From CAVQBJ01 sp963819075 (lineage in GTDB: Bacteria; Actinomycetota; Thermoleophilia; Solirubrobacterales; Solirubrobacteraceae): a DNA stretch of 64,000 nucleotides. The stretch spans positions 186,001 through 250,000 of the forward strand of contig CAWFUP010000005.1 of NCBI GenBank assembly GCA_963819075.1, written 5' to 3'. The notes under the pieces were generated by a model. That model searched no databases. It was not told where the DNA came from and saw only the letters and a list, made by a program, of their open reading frames with translations. Positions within the stretch are counted from its first letter, which is position 1. The number at the start of each line of letters is the position of its first letter. Below are positions 1 to 9,680 of this stretch, piece by piece. A program made the position numbers and the translations under genes.

Positions 1-1
1 C

Positions 2-622
2 GGTGTCGGCGGGTACCACAACGACCTCGTCATGGACGCGCTCATGATGGGCGGCGTCCTCCTGCTCCTGCGCGGCGAGAACGCGCGCGGCGCCGCCGCC
101 GTCGTCACCGGGGCGGCCGTGAAGGCGACGGCAATCGTCGTGCTGCCGTTCGTCCTGCTCGCGCGTCGCAGCGTCTCGCTGCTCGCCGGCGCCGCGGCCG
201 CCGTCGTCGTCATCGGCCTCATCTCGTTCGTCGCCTTCGGCGTCCACGGCCTGGACTTCGTCTCGGTGCTCAACCGCAACTCCACGTTCGTCTCGAGCGA
301 CAGCTTCCCGCTCGAGGTCGCCCACCTCGTCGGGCTGCCCGGCGTGTTCCGCATCGACCGCACGATCGTGCGCGTCGCCAGCGTGCTCGTCCTGCTCTGG
401 CTGATGTGGCGCACCTGGCGCGGCTACGACTGGCTCTCGGCGTCGGCCTGGGCGCTGCTCGTGCTCGCGGTCGGCACGACATGGCTGCTCGCGTGGTACC
501 TGCTGTGGGCGCTGCCGCTCGCCGTGCTCTCGCGCGACCGGCGCGTGCTGTGGGCGACCCTCGCGGTGATGGCCCTGTTCGTCGTCCACCAGACCGCTCC
601 GCTGTTCTCACCGACGATATGA
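2..622 (+). CDS. GT-C type membrane glycosyltransferase, C-terminal part
   Basis: The open frame runs in from the left edge, so the 5' end is missing; an ATG at 32 is internal. The visible part begins with a GVGGYHND motif, as in polyprenol-phosphate-mannose dependent mannosyltransferases (MptB/GT87-like families), followed by several hydrophobic helices and an aromatic-rich helix near the C-terminus (TWLLAWYLLWALPLAVLSRD). The family transfers mannose or related sugars from a lipid carrier at the outer face of the membrane. Its stop overlaps the next start by ATGA, so translation is probably coupled. The family assignment is from pattern only; the exact sugar and acceptor are unknown. Confidence 0.75.
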   Translation, partial: GVGGYHNDLVMDALMMGGVLLLLRGENARGAAAVVTGAAVKATAIVVLPFVLLARRSVSLLAGAAAAVVVIGLISFVAFGVHGLDFVSVLNRNSTFVSSDSFPLEVAHLVGLPGVFRIDRTIVRVASVLVLLWLMWRTWRGYDWLSASAWALLVLAVGTTWLLAWYLLWALPLAVLSRDRRVLWATLAVMALFVVHQTAPLFSPTI

Positions 623-1158
623 GCGCCACCCCCGCCAGCGAACGGCCGTTCCGCCGCCTACCCGCCTGGGCCGCGCCCCGGCCGCAGGCCGACCGCGATC
701 CGGCGAGTCGCGACGTGCGCGCGATCGAGACGACGATCCTCGTGCTCGTCGGCCTGCTGCTCGCCGCCGCGGTCCTCTACGACGTGGTCCTGCAGGTGCG
801 GCTCAACAAGCGCGAGTCGGCCGACCGCGCTACATGGCGGGCCTACGCCCACGTCGCCGACCCGAAGACGCGCCTCGACGTGCGCACGCTCGAGCACGGC
901 ACGACGGACTTCGTGTGTCGCTCGACGACGACAGTGGCCGCGCTGCAGCCCAGCCAGGTGCGCCTGTGCCTGATGATCAGCGGGTCGACCGTCGCCGGGC
1001 TCCGCCATGTCGACGGCGGCTACTACATCCCGGCCAAGCGACGCGACAGCTACAGCTACCGCTACGGGTGCTTCGGGCTGCCCGCCGAGAGCTCGCTGTG
1101 CGGCGCCGCCAACGCGAAGGCGGCCGCGAGCGCCCCGCTGCCGACATCGCCAGAATGA
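619..1158 (+). CDS. Single-pass membrane protein, unknown function
   Basis: A 179-residue protein with a basic cytoplasmic N-terminus, one membrane helix around residues 35-58 (ILVLVGLLLAAAVLYDVVLQ) and an extracytoplasmic domain with three cysteines that could form disulfides. The ATG at 619 overlaps the upstream stop by 4 bp; the longer open frame starting at 406 would run inside the upstream gene and is rejected. It lies between two membrane glycosyltransferases and again overlaps the next gene by ATGA, so it is probably an accessory member of that operon. No family was recognised. Confidence 0.7.
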   Translation: MSATPASERPFRRLPAWAAPRPQADRDPASRDVRAIETTILVLVGLLLAAAVLYDVVLQVRLNKRESADRATWRAYAHVADPKTRLDVRTLEHGTTDFVCRSTTTVAALQPSQVRLCLMISGSTVAGLRHVDGGYYIPAKRRDSYSYRYGCFGLPAESSLCGAANAKAAASAPLPTSPE

Positions 1159-2766
1159 GACTCGCGGGGGCCTCGGTGACCTCCGGGAGGCCGCTGCCGG
1201 CGACCGTTGGCGCCGATGCGGGGCAGGCAGCGCAGGGCTCGACGACCGCAGTCGCCGGATGGCGCCCGGACTGGGCGCTGCTGTTGCTGCTCGCCGCGGC
1301 GATCGTCGTCCGCTTCGCCACGCTCGGCGAGCAGAGCCTCTGGTACGACGAGGCCTACACGCCGGTGCACGTGCTGCACGCCTCGCTCGGCTCGACCCTG
1401 CACGCGATGATCCACAGCGAGAACTCGCCGCCGCTCTGGTACGTGCTGATCTGGGCGTGGTCGCGCGTCTTCGGCGCCGGGGCGGTCGCCCTGCGCTCGT
1501 TGTCGGCGCTCGCTGGCGTGGCCACCGTCGCGGCGGCGTGGGCGATCGGACGAGAGCTTGGCTCACGCCGCACCGCGATCGTCCTGACGGCGATCGTCGC
1601 CTTCAACCCGCTGTTCGTCTGGTACTCGCAGGAGGCACGCGTATACGCGCTCTTTGCGTTCCTCGCCTCCCTGTCGCTGTGGACGTTCCTGCGCGCCTGG
1701 CGGGACCCGAGCCCCCGCGAACTCGCGGCGTGGGCCGTCGGCATCAGTGCTCGCGCTGTGCACGCACTACTTCGCGGGCTTCCTCATCGCTCCCGAGGCG
1801 GCGCTGCTGCTCGCGACCGCGGTCCCCGCGCTCCGCCCGGCGCTGGCCCGCCTGCGCGCCGGCGGCGACCCGCCACCGGCTCCGGTGGCGCCGCGCGCGC
1901 TCGCCATCGCCCTTGGCGTCGTGGCGCTCGCCGCGTGTGCACTCCTGCCGCTCATCCTCGCCCAAGGCGGGCACGGCACGCAGTGGATCGGGCGCTGGGC
2001 GCTGTCGGATCGGCTCGTGGCGATTCCCGGCTATTTCCTGCTCGGCGGTCAGAGTCCGGGGTTCGGCCACGGGCTGCTGCTCGCCTGCGCGGTGCCCCTG
2101 CTCATCGCGGTCGGGCTGCTGCCCGGGCTGACGGCTCGCGAGTGGCGTGTCGGGGGGCTCGTCTTCGGGCTCGGCGCGGTATCGATTCTGATCCCGCTCG
2201 TGCTCGTGCTCGCCGGAGCCGACTATCTCGCTCCGCGCAACGTGATCGACTCGTGGATCCCCCTCGCCGCCGCGCTCGCCGTCGTGCTCGCCGGGGAGCG
2301 TGCCGGCGTGGCCGGCACCGCCCTGACCGTCCTCATCTGCGCCGCCGGCCTCGGGGTGATCCTCGTCACGGACATCGACACGCGGTTTCAGCGAGCCGAC
2401 TGGTCGGGGGTCGCGAGCTCGTTGCGCGGCGGCGCCGGCGACCGCGCGATCGTGACGGTCGAGCTCGGGTCGGCGCCGCTCGAGTACTACTTGACCGGGT
2501 TGCACTACGTGCCGCCCGGGTCCGTGCTGCACGTTCGCGAGATCGATCTCGTCGGCTATGCGCCGGTGCGCGCGACCGCGACGAGGCCGATCACGCCCGC
2601 CTTCCATGCCGCCGGCCGCTCCTCGATCGACCGGCTGTTCGTCTACCGCTTCGTGGCCAGCACTCCACAGCCGCTCGGCGAGACCCAGCTGCGCGCCGAC
2701 CGGCTGACGCCGACGAGCAGCGAGGTGCTCGCGTCCGCCGCGGCCTCGGCGGCTCCGGTTCCCTAG
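1155..2766 (+). pseudogene. GT-C glycosyltransferase with a +1 frameshift near 1740
   Basis: Residues from 1155 read as a PMT/GT39-like glycosyltransferase: LWYDEAYT with the acidic pair after the first helix, NSPPLWYV, and FVWYSQEARVYAL. After AWAVG at about 1740 the frame loses similarity, while the next frame continues perfectly with LALCTHYFAGF, more membrane helices and an extracytoplasmic C-terminal domain ending at 2766. The two frames join if one base near 1744 is removed (gtcggc-a-tcagtg). Such proteins add a lipid-linked sugar to an envelope acceptor. The frameshift may be a real mutation or a sequencing error; codon usage is otherwise normal on both sides. It overlaps the upstream gene by 4 bp. 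Confidence 0.75.
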
Positions 2767-2838
2767 CGACCGTCCCGCCGCGGCGTCGGGGGTATAGGCT
2801 CCGCTCGATCATCGAGATCCTGCATACCGGAGGCGGCG

Positions 2839-3249
2839 ATGGGAACGATTGTGGTGGGCTATGACGGCTCGGACTGCGCGCGCGCCGCGCTTGGCACGGC
2901 GATCGACGTCGCGAAGGCCCTCGATGACTCCGTGCTCGTGGTGATGGCGTATGAACTGAGCCGGCTCGGCGGTGAGGTGGCGGACTATGCCGCGGCGTTG
3001 CGCGAGCGCGCGGACCAGGTCGTGGAGATGGCGATGCAGCAGGCCGCGGCGGCCGGTTTCGCGGTCGAGACGGAGATCCTCGAGGAGCCTCCGGCCGACG
3101 CCCTCGTCGAGGTCGCCGACCGCACCGACGCGCGGGTCATCGTCGTCGGCACGCGCGGCGAGCATCCGCTCAAGGGGGCAATCGTCGGCTCGACGCCGCA
3201 CAAGCTGCTGCAGGTCGCAGGCCGGCCGGTGCTCGTCGTCCCCGGGTAG
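2839..3249 (+). CDS. Universal stress protein, UspA family
   Basis: A 136-residue single-domain Usp protein. It starts with the usual beta strand and acidic site (IVVGYDGSDCARAAL) and carries the ATP-binding G-x2-G-x9-G-S/T motif in GTRGEHPLKGAIVGST, so it belongs to the ATP-binding class. The C-terminus closes with the typical strand RPVLVVPG. Length matches single-domain members. A GGAGGC sequence precedes the ATG at a suitable distance. The gene stands alone; a stress or stasis role is family knowledge, and no specific signal can be read here. Confidence 0.9.
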   Translation: MGTIVVGYDGSDCARAALGTAIDVAKALDDSVLVVMAYELSRLGGEVADYAAALRERADQVVEMAMQQAAAAGFAVETEILEEPPADALVEVADRTDARVIVVGTRGEHPLKGAIVGSTPHKLLQVAGRPVLVVPG

Positions 3250-3360
3250 CGCGCCGCGCTTCGCCGCCGCCATCGGCGCCCTCCGCGCCGGCTCCATCTG
3301 CCGAGCGCGGCATGATTGAGCAATGCGACACGAGCTGGGCGCCGAGGGGGAGCGCCGCCG

Positions 3361-4161
3361 ATGAGCGAGCCGTCGGACGGCACGGACGAAACACCGGGGG
3401 CCGGCGGCAGCGAGCCGGGCGACGCCCCAGCCGAGCAGGGGGCCGCGGAGCCCGAGCGAGAGCCCGGCTGGTACCCGGACCCCGACGGCTCGGGCTGGCG
3501 ACGCTACTGGGACGGCAAGGCCTGGGCCACGGCCTCCGCCGAGGAGCTCGCGCGCGCCGAGCCGAAGCGCGAGTTACCCCGACGAGGTACCGATGGGCGG
3601 CGCAACCTCGCCCGAGCGTTCGTCGCTCTCGTCGTCGTAGTCGTGGTGGCCGGGGTGATCATCGCCGCGAGCGGCTCGAGCACGAAGAGGAGCCATACGG
3701 CCAGCCCCGTGGTCCTGACGACGGTACGGAGCCTGACCCCCCGGACGGCGACGCCGACGAGCACCGCTACCACCACGATCACCACGTTCACACCGGTGCA
3801 TGTCACCGCGGCCGCCGTCACGCGCGCGTTGAACGCCTACGTGGTGGCCTACAACGCTCGCTCGATCACGGCGCTCAGGAGCCTGTTCTCGCCGGCGCTC
3901 ATCCGACGTGCCAACAACGGAGCGCCGCAGGACCTCACCAGGGCGATGGCCGTCTACCGCGGGCAGTTCTCCACCGAAGCCAATCCTCAGCTCGCGTTGG
4001 CCGGCGTGCGGGTCGCCCCCGGCGCCGGTCACGCCACGGCCGGCGCCTACTTCGGGGTGTACGCGCATAATCGCCGCACACGCGGAACGATCGCCTTCCA
4101 CTTCGTGCCATCGGGCTCGGGACTGCTGATCGACCAGCTGAACGTCCACGATCACAGCTGA
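3361..4161 (+). CDS. DUF2510 membrane protein
   Basis: The N-terminal part carries a DUF2510 motif (GWYPDPDG, then RYWDGKAWA), a short tryptophan-rich module found before membrane helices in actinobacterial proteins. One strong helix follows (ALVVVVVVAGVIIAA), then a Thr/Ser-rich linker and an extracytoplasmic domain of about 110 residues that resembles small NTF2-like folds in size. The ATG at 3361 is chosen because GGGGGAG lies just upstream; an in-frame ATG at 3316 would add 15 unrelated residues. The substrate or partner is unknown. Confidence 0.8.
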   Translation: MSEPSDGTDETPGAGGSEPGDAPAEQGAAEPEREPGWYPDPDGSGWRRYWDGKAWATASAEELARAEPKRELPRRGTDGRRNLARAFVALVVVVVVAGVIIAASGSSTKRSHTASPVVLTTVRSLTPRTATPTSTATTTITTFTPVHVTAAAVTRALNAYVVAYNARSITALRSLFSPALIRRANNGAPQDLTRAMAVYRGQFSTEANPQLALAGVRVAPGAGHATAGAYFGVYAHNRRTRGTIAFHFVPSGSGLLIDQLNVHDHS

Positions 4162-4294
4162 GCGCCACGCCGTCCCGAGGCCGCGGTCTCGTCAGGTAGG
4201 CCAATTCTTAGGTGGCTCACAGGAGTTCTTCAGGAACAGCGCCGATACTGGCCCGGCGCCGGCGGTCACATCCGGCGCCTCCCACTCCCCGACC

Positions 4295-5170
4295 ATGCCA
4301 TCGATCCCCCGTCCCCTGCTTGCGCTCGCCGTTGCGGCCGCCGGCGCCGTGCTTCCTGCCGCAGCGGACGCGCAGTCCGCGAGCCCTCAGCCGGCGCAGA
4401 GCCCCACGCCGTCGCAGAGCACGAACTGGGCCGGGTATGCCGTCTCGGGTAGCCAGGGCTCCGCCCAGACGTTCTCCAGCGTCTCCGGTACGTGGGTGGC
4501 GCCGACGGCCAGCTGCACCTCCGGGCACCCGACGTACTCAGCCTTCTGGGTCGGGCTCGGTGGGCTCTCGCAGAGCTCGCCGGCGCTCGAGCAGACGGGC
4601 ACCGAGGCGGACTGCAGCGGCTCGGGGCACCCCGAGTACTCGACCTGGTACGAGCTCGTGCCGGATCCGCCGGTGACGACGAGCTTGAACGTCGCCGCCG
4701 GCGACACCGTTACGGCCAGCGTGACCGTGGTCGCCCACCGCGTCACGCTGCGCATCACCGATCGCACGCAGGGGACGTCGGTGACCAAGCACCTGCACGT
4801 GTCGCCGCTCGATCTCAGCTCTGCCGAGTGGATCGCCGAGGCGCCGTCGCAGTGCGACAACTCGGGCAACTGCGTGCCGACCCCCCTGTCGAACTTCGGC
4901 ACGGTCGCCTTCAGCAACCTGAGCGCGACGTCGGGCGGACACACCGGTCCGATCGCCGATCCGTCCTGGACGGACCAGGCGATCGAGCTGCAGGCCGACT
5001 CGGGCCACGCCGGTCGCCATCGCTTCGCGCGCTCGATCGGCACGACGACGGCAACGCCAAGTGCCCTGTCGGCCACCGGGGACGCTTTCTCGGTCGCCTA
5101 CGCGCAGTCCGGCGACCAGCTGCCGGGTCCGGCCGTGACCTTCCACCAGAACATCCTCGCCGGCGCCTGA
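4295..5170 (+). CDS. Secreted glutamic peptidase, family G1 (eqolisin-like, Peptidase_A4)
   Basis: A 291-residue protein with a signal peptide (hydrophobic core LLALAVAAAGAVL, likely cleavage near residue 26). The mature part shows the G1 pattern in order: STNWAGYAV, SGTWVAP, FWVGLGG with Trp85, LEQTGTEADC with the likely catalytic Gln100, a Trp-Tyr motif STWYEL, and SAEWIAEAP, whose glutamates (178 and 182) include the likely catalytic Glu. The Gln/Glu dyad appears intact. Known members are acid-active secreted endopeptidases described first in fungi. The gene stands alone with about 130 bp upstream. Confidence 0.85.
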   Translation: MPSIPRPLLALAVAAAGAVLPAAADAQSASPQPAQSPTPSQSTNWAGYAVSGSQGSAQTFSSVSGTWVAPTASCTSGHPTYSAFWVGLGGLSQSSPALEQTGTEADCSGSGHPEYSTWYELVPDPPVTTSLNVAAGDTVTASVTVVAHRVTLRITDRTQGTSVTKHLHVSPLDLSSAEWIAEAPSQCDNSGNCVPTPLSNFGTVAFSNLSATSGGHTGPIADPSWTDQAIELQADSGHAGRHRFARSIGTTTATPSALSATGDAFSVAYAQSGDQLPGPAVTFHQNILAGA

Positions 5171-5182
5171 CGCGCGGAGCGC

Positions 5183-6793
5183 ATGCCCCCTCGGGCTGCG
5201 CCGCTGCCATCATCGTCGCCGGTGAGCGGCTTCGCGGCAGACCCACGGCACCCCTTGCGCGACGCGCGCGCACAGCCTGACCGGCGCGCGCGCCATCGCG
5301 TGCCACTCGCCGCGCTCGTCATCCTCACAGCGCTAATCGCGAGCGGTTGCGGCGCCGGCCACACCGCCACGCCGCCCGGCCCCGGGGCCGGCACAGCAGC
5401 GAGCAGCGCGCAGCGAGCTCTCGCGGGCAAGCTCGGCCTCGGCGATCCCGGTCCGAGGGTCGGCCGCGACTTCCTCGGACTGTCGTTCGAGGCCGGCGAT
5501 CTCGGTCTGCTGGCGCGTGCGACCAGCGAGGGCAACCTGATCGCTCTGCTGCGCTCGCTCGGCCCCGGTGTGCTGCGCCTCGGCGGGTCGAGCGCCGACG
5601 CCGATGCCGCTTGGACGTCGGTGGCGCAGTCGCGGCCGGCGTGGGCGGCGACGGCGGTGACGCCAGCAGACCTCACCTCGATCGCTCGCCTGAGCAAGGC
5701 GACCGGGTGGGGCGTGCTGTTGACGGTCAACCTCGGGCACTACGACCCCGCGGCCGCCGCCGCCGAGGTCCGCGCCGCCCGCGCCGCGCTCGGGCGGCGG
5801 CTGCTCGCGGTGGAGATCGGCAACGAGCCCGAGCACTTCATCGCGCATGGTCTGCGCGGCTCGACCTGGAGCTCTCGTGCGTACCGCGTCCAAGTCGATG
5901 CCTACCGCACGGCGATCGCAGGCGCGTCCCCCGGGGTGGCGCTCGCCGGCCCGGATGCGGTGAGCCTGTTCGGGAGCCTCGGCTGGATACAGCGCGAGGC
6001 GACCTGGGAGCACCCCACGCTGCTGACGGCCCACTACTACCCGCTCGGGCGCTGTAGCGCCTACCGACCGTCGATCGCCGATCTGCTCAGCTCGACGGTG
6101 CGCCGTGCCGAGACGCAGATGCTCGTGCTCGCCGACACCGTCCAGCGGCGCACCGGGACCCCTCTGAGGGTCGACGAGACGAATAACGTCGCCTGCGGCG
6201 GCCAGCCGGGAGTGAGCGATACGTTCGGCGCGGCGCTGTGGGCGATCGACTACATCGGTCGCGCGATGGCCAGCGACGTGCAGGGGATCAACCTCCACGG
6301 ACTCGTGGCCGAGCCATCGGGGTACGCACCGCTGGCGTTCGCGTCTCCAGCAGCGAGGCTCGCGGGCCGACTGAGCGCGAGGCCGGAGTTCTATGCGCTG
6401 CTGCTCGCCGCGCACCTCGTCGGCGACCGCGCACTGCGCGGCATGCCGACGCCGGCGGGGCTCGACGGCAGCGTGCGGGAGTTCATCCGCCCCGACGGAG
6501 GGGTCGACGTGCTCGCCGTCGACGAGGCTCCTGCGGGCAGTTCCGCGGTGGTGGTGCACCTGCGCTTGCCCGATCGCTTCGCGGTCGCCACGGCGCTCCG
6601 TCTCACCGCCCCGGCACCAGGCTCGCGCGCGGACGTGCGCCTCGGCGGACGCTCGGTGGCCGCCGACGGTACCTTCAGGGGCGCTCCGTCGATCGTGCCA
6701 GTGCCGGCCCACGCTGGCAGGCTGAGCGTTGACGTGGCCCCCGACAGCGCCGCCCTGATCACCCTTCGCGTCCACGCTCCGGCCGCGCGCTGA
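5183..6793 (+). CDS. GH79-like glycoside hydrolase lipoprotein
   Basis: The N-terminus has an Arg-rich stretch, a hydrophobic core and an ASGC lipobox near residue 56, so this is probably a lipoprotein. The catalytic domain is a TIM barrel of the heparanase/beta-glucuronidase type (GH79): the acid/base motif EIGNEPE with Glu215, and a nucleophile motif VDETN with Glu332. A beta-sandwich tail follows from about residue 430. The start is uncertain: in-frame GTG codons at 5222 and 5300 are alternatives, and the last would leave a very short n-region. Substrate is unknown; uronic-acid glycans are typical for the family. It lies 12 bp after the G1 peptidase gene. Confidence 0.75.
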   Translation: MPPRAAPLPSSSPVSGFAADPRHPLRDARAQPDRRARHRVPLAALVILTALIASGCGAGHTATPPGPGAGTAASSAQRALAGKLGLGDPGPRVGRDFLGLSFEAGDLGLLARATSEGNLIALLRSLGPGVLRLGGSSADADAAWTSVAQSRPAWAATAVTPADLTSIARLSKATGWGVLLTVNLGHYDPAAAAAEVRAARAALGRRLLAVEIGNEPEHFIAHGLRGSTWSSRAYRVQVDAYRTAIAGASPGVALAGPDAVSLFGSLGWIQREATWEHPTLLTAHYYPLGRCSAYRPSIADLLSSTVRRAETQMLVLADTVQRRTGTPLRVDETNNVACGGQPGVSDTFGAALWAIDYIGRAMASDVQGINLHGLVAEPSGYAPLAFASPAARLAGRLSARPEFYALLLAAHLVGDRALRGMPTPAGLDGSVREFIRPDGGVDVLAVDEAPAGSSAVVVHLRLPDRFAVATALRLTAPAPGSRADVRLGGRSVAADGTFRGAPSIVPVPAHAGRLSVDVAPDSAALITLRVHAPAAR

Positions 6794-6872
6794 CGCCGGT
6801 CAGCCGGCGAACGTGCAAGCGCCGGCGGCTGCGTGGCTTAAGCGATTCGGGCCGAGAGCCGACACCCCTAAG

Positions 6873-9161
6873 ATGGGGGCCGTGTCGCCGGACGATGTGC
6901 CGGACGTCGCTGCGTTAACGCGAATCCTCGCTGACGGATCAGCGGGATTGCACCGCACGCTTCTGCGCGACCTTCCCGGGACCTCGTTCTTCGTCTTCGA
7001 TCGCGGCCTGCGCTTCGTCTTCGCCGAGGGAGCAGGGATCCGCGGCCACGGCCTCGATCCGGAACGCGACGTCGAGCGCCGCACGCTCGAGGAGGCGCTG
7101 CCGAGCGAGTTCGCCGCGCTCCGCGCTCCGCTGGAGGCCGCGCTGAGCGGTGCCGGCGGCGACGTCGAATTGACCCTCGGTGACGGCGCGATGTGGTTGC
7201 ACACGGCGCCGATCGCCGCTGACGATGGCGCGATCGTCGGGGGCCTGGCGATCGCCGTCGACGTCAGCGAGCGCCGTCGCGCCGACACCGAGCTGCATGT
7301 GCGCATGGCCCAGCAGGCGGCGGTCGCGACGATCGGACGCCGCGCGCTCGAGGGCGCCTCGGTGTCGAGGTTGCTCGACGAGGCCGCCACGCTCGTGGCC
7401 GAGCGGCTGTCCGTCGACCGGGTGAGCATCATCGGCTACGACGAGGACGCCGGGGTCATGTCGTTGCAGGCGGGGGTCGGCTGGCCGCGGGAGTTCGTTC
7501 GGCGCACGGTCGTGCCGCTCAACGACGCCCCTCGCAGCAAGTACACCGCGCGGCTCTCGGCCGGCCCACGAATCACCGACGACCTTTCCGTCGACGACGA
7601 CAGCGTCCATCCCCCGATGCGAGCGGTCCTGCTCGAGCAGGGCATCCGGAGCATGATGACCGTGCTCATCGGCCGCGGCACTCGGCCGTTCGGGACGCTC
7701 ACCGCCCTCACGCTGACCCCGCGCGCGTTCACCGCCGAGGACGCCGACTTCCTCCAGGCGGTGGCCAACGTGCTGTGGGAGGCGATTGAGCGCCACGACG
7801 TCGACGCCGCCAACGAGCACGCGGCCCTGCACGACCCGCTCACCGAGCTGCCGAACCGGCGTCTGCTGCTCGACCGCCTGGAGCGCGCGCTCGCCGGCGC
7901 ACGTGACTCGGGTGCCGCCGTCGCCGTGCTCCTGCTCGATCTCGACAACTTCAAGGTGATCAACGACAGCCTCGGTCACGGCGGCGGTGATGAGCTGCTC
8001 CGCGCACTCGCACCTCGGCTGCGGGCGGCCGCCCGCGACTGCGACACCGTGGTGCGCCTCGGCGGCGACGAATTCGTGCTCGTATGCGAGGGGGTGCTCA
8101 GCGACGACCACGCGATGGAGCTCGCGCTGCGTCTCATACGGACCCTGGACTCGCCGTTCGTCATCGGCGGGCGCCGCCACGTCGTCCGTGGCAGCGTCGG
8201 CGTCGTCGTCGACGACGGCGCCTCGACACCCGAGGGGGTGCTGCGTGACGCCGACACCGCGATGTACCGGGCCAAGGAGAACGGCCGCGGCCGCTGTGAG
8301 CTCTTCTCGCCGGTGATGCGCGTTCGCGCCGTCGCGCGGCAGCGCACCGAGACCGAGCTGCGGGGAGCGGCCGAGCGCGGCGAGCTGCGCATCCACTACC
8401 AGCCGCTGTTTGAGATCTCCGATCGCCGCCTCGTTGGCATGGAGGCGCTCCTGCGCTGGCAGCGCCCCGACCATGGGCTCGTGCCGCCGAGCGAGTTCAT
8501 CCCGGTGGCCGAGGAGACGGGAATGATCGTGGCGCTCGGCGAGTGGGTCCTCGACGCGGCTGCCAGACAGCTGGCGACGTGGACGACCGAGCTCGAAGGT
8601 GCCGAACGGCTCGGGATCGCCATCAACGTGTCCGGCCGGCAACTGTTGATGCCGGACTTCGACGAGGCCGTGGCCGCGGCGATCGCTCGCTCGGGGCTTC
8701 CGGCCGAACGCTTCTCGCTCGAGGTCACCGAAAGCATGCTCATGGAGCGGGCTGACGTGCCGCTCTCCGTCCTCGCCTCACTGCGGCGTCGCGGTGTGCA
8801 GATCGTGCTCGACGACTTCGGGACCGGCTACTCCTCCCTGAGCCGCCTGAAGGACTTCCCGCTCGACGTGCTCAAGATCGATCGCAGCTTCATCGACCGC
8901 CTCGGCGAGGACCCGGAGCGCGAGCCGATCGTCGTCGCGATCGTGGCGATGGCGCGCGCCCTTGGCCTCCAGGTCATCGCCGAGGGCGTCGAAACGGAGA
9001 GCGCACTGCAGCGGCTGAGCTCGCTGCAGTGCGGTGTCGCTCAGGGCTTCCTGCTGTCCCGACCGATCTCGTCGGCCCAGATGGCCGACCTGATCCGGCG
9101 CGAGCTCGCGCGCCTCGGTCCGCGCGACAACGTCGTGCCGCTGCGCGCCCCCGGCGGCTGA
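6873..9161 (+). CDS. PAS-GAF-GGDEF-EAL c-di-GMP turnover protein
   Basis: A 762-residue cytoplasmic signalling protein without membrane helices. A PAS-like sensor (about 20-130) and a GAF domain (about 150-300) precede a GGDEF domain whose active site is intact (RLGGDEF, GGDEF at 397-401) and an EAL domain with MEALLRW (EAL at 524-526), VTESML, DDFGTGYSSL and AEGVET. Both the cyclase and phosphodiesterase centres keep their key residues, so the net activity cannot be predicted. The start is uncertain: ATG 6873 was chosen over GTG 6813 and GTG 6882, none with a strong ribosome binding site. It may set c-di-GMP levels for type IV pili, but there is no direct link in this window. Confidence 0.88.
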   Translation: MGAVSPDDVPDVAALTRILADGSAGLHRTLLRDLPGTSFFVFDRGLRFVFAEGAGIRGHGLDPERDVERRTLEEALPSEFAALRAPLEAALSGAGGDVELTLGDGAMWLHTAPIAADDGAIVGGLAIAVDVSERRRADTELHVRMAQQAAVATIGRRALEGASVSRLLDEAATLVAERLSVDRVSIIGYDEDAGVMSLQAGVGWPREFVRRTVVPLNDAPRSKYTARLSAGPRITDDLSVDDDSVHPPMRAVLLEQGIRSMMTVLIGRGTRPFGTLTALTLTPRAFTAEDADFLQAVANVLWEAIERHDVDAANEHAALHDPLTELPNRRLLLDRLERALAGARDSGAAVAVLLLDLDNFKVINDSLGHGGGDELLRALAPRLRAAARDCDTVVRLGGDEFVLVCEGVLSDDHAMELALRLIRTLDSPFVIGGRRHVVRGSVGVVVDDGASTPEGVLRDADTAMYRAKENGRGRCELFSPVMRVRAVARQRTETELRGAAERGELRIHYQPLFEISDRRLVGMEALLRWQRPDHGLVPPSEFIPVAEETGMIVALGEWVLDAAARQLATWTTELEGAERLGIAINVSGRQLLMPDFDEAVAAAIARSGLPAERFSLEVTESMLMERADVPLSVLASLRRRGVQIVLDDFGTGYSSLSRLKDFPLDVLKIDRSFIDRLGEDPEREPIVVAIVAMARALGLQVIAEGVETESALQRLSSLQCGVAQGFLLSRPISSAQMADLIRRELARLGPRDNVVPLRAPGG

Positions 9162-9269
9162 CGCTCGCGCTGGACAGGCGGCGTAGTCTCCCGTGTCGGA
9201 CAGCCTCGTCCCTCGTCGGGCGGCGGCGCGCCCGGCGCTCGGTTGGCGACACGCGACAGGGAGCATCCG

Positions 9270-9617
9270 ATGGCAGCAGATGACGAGATCGATCCGGCGG
9301 TGCCCCCCAGCGGCACCGGCTGCGAGGAGTGCCTCGCGTCGGGCGGGTGGTGGCTGCACCTGCGCCGCTGCGCACGCTGCGGGCATATCGGCTGCTGTGA
9401 CTCGTCCCCGTCGCAGCACGCCAGTCACCATGCGGCGCAGACCGGCCACGCGCTCGCGCGCAGCTACGAGCCGGGAGAGGAGTGGTTCTGGAGCTACGTG
9501 ACCGAGCAGTTCTACGAGGGTCCGGCGCTCGCCCCGCCCGAGCATCACCCACTCGACCAGCCCGTGCCGGGGCCGGCCGGGCGAGTCCCGCCGGATTGGC
9601 AGGCTCGATTGCACTGA
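9270..9617 (+). CDS. UBP-type zinc finger protein
   Basis: A 115-residue protein that is almost entirely a ZnF-UBP domain: GCEEC, then CARCGHIGCCD, and a His cluster (HASHHAAQTGHALARSYE), followed by EWFWSYV. In eukaryotes this fold binds the ubiquitin C-terminus; bacterial versions are common in Actinobacteria, where their ligand is unknown. The ATG at 9270 has an AGGGA site 8 bp upstream; the open frame back to 9243 is not needed. It is followed by dps and a molybdo-oxidoreductase pair in the same direction. Confidence 0.85.
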   Translation: MAADDEIDPAVPPSGTGCEECLASGGWWLHLRRCARCGHIGCCDSSPSQHASHHAAQTGHALARSYEPGEEWFWSYVTEQFYEGPALAPPEHHPLDQPVPGPAGRVPPDWQARLH

Positions 9618-9680
9618 CTCGATCGCGGTGCGGACCGGCGCCTCCGACCGCCACTGGCAACCCCCCCTCAGGAGGAGACG

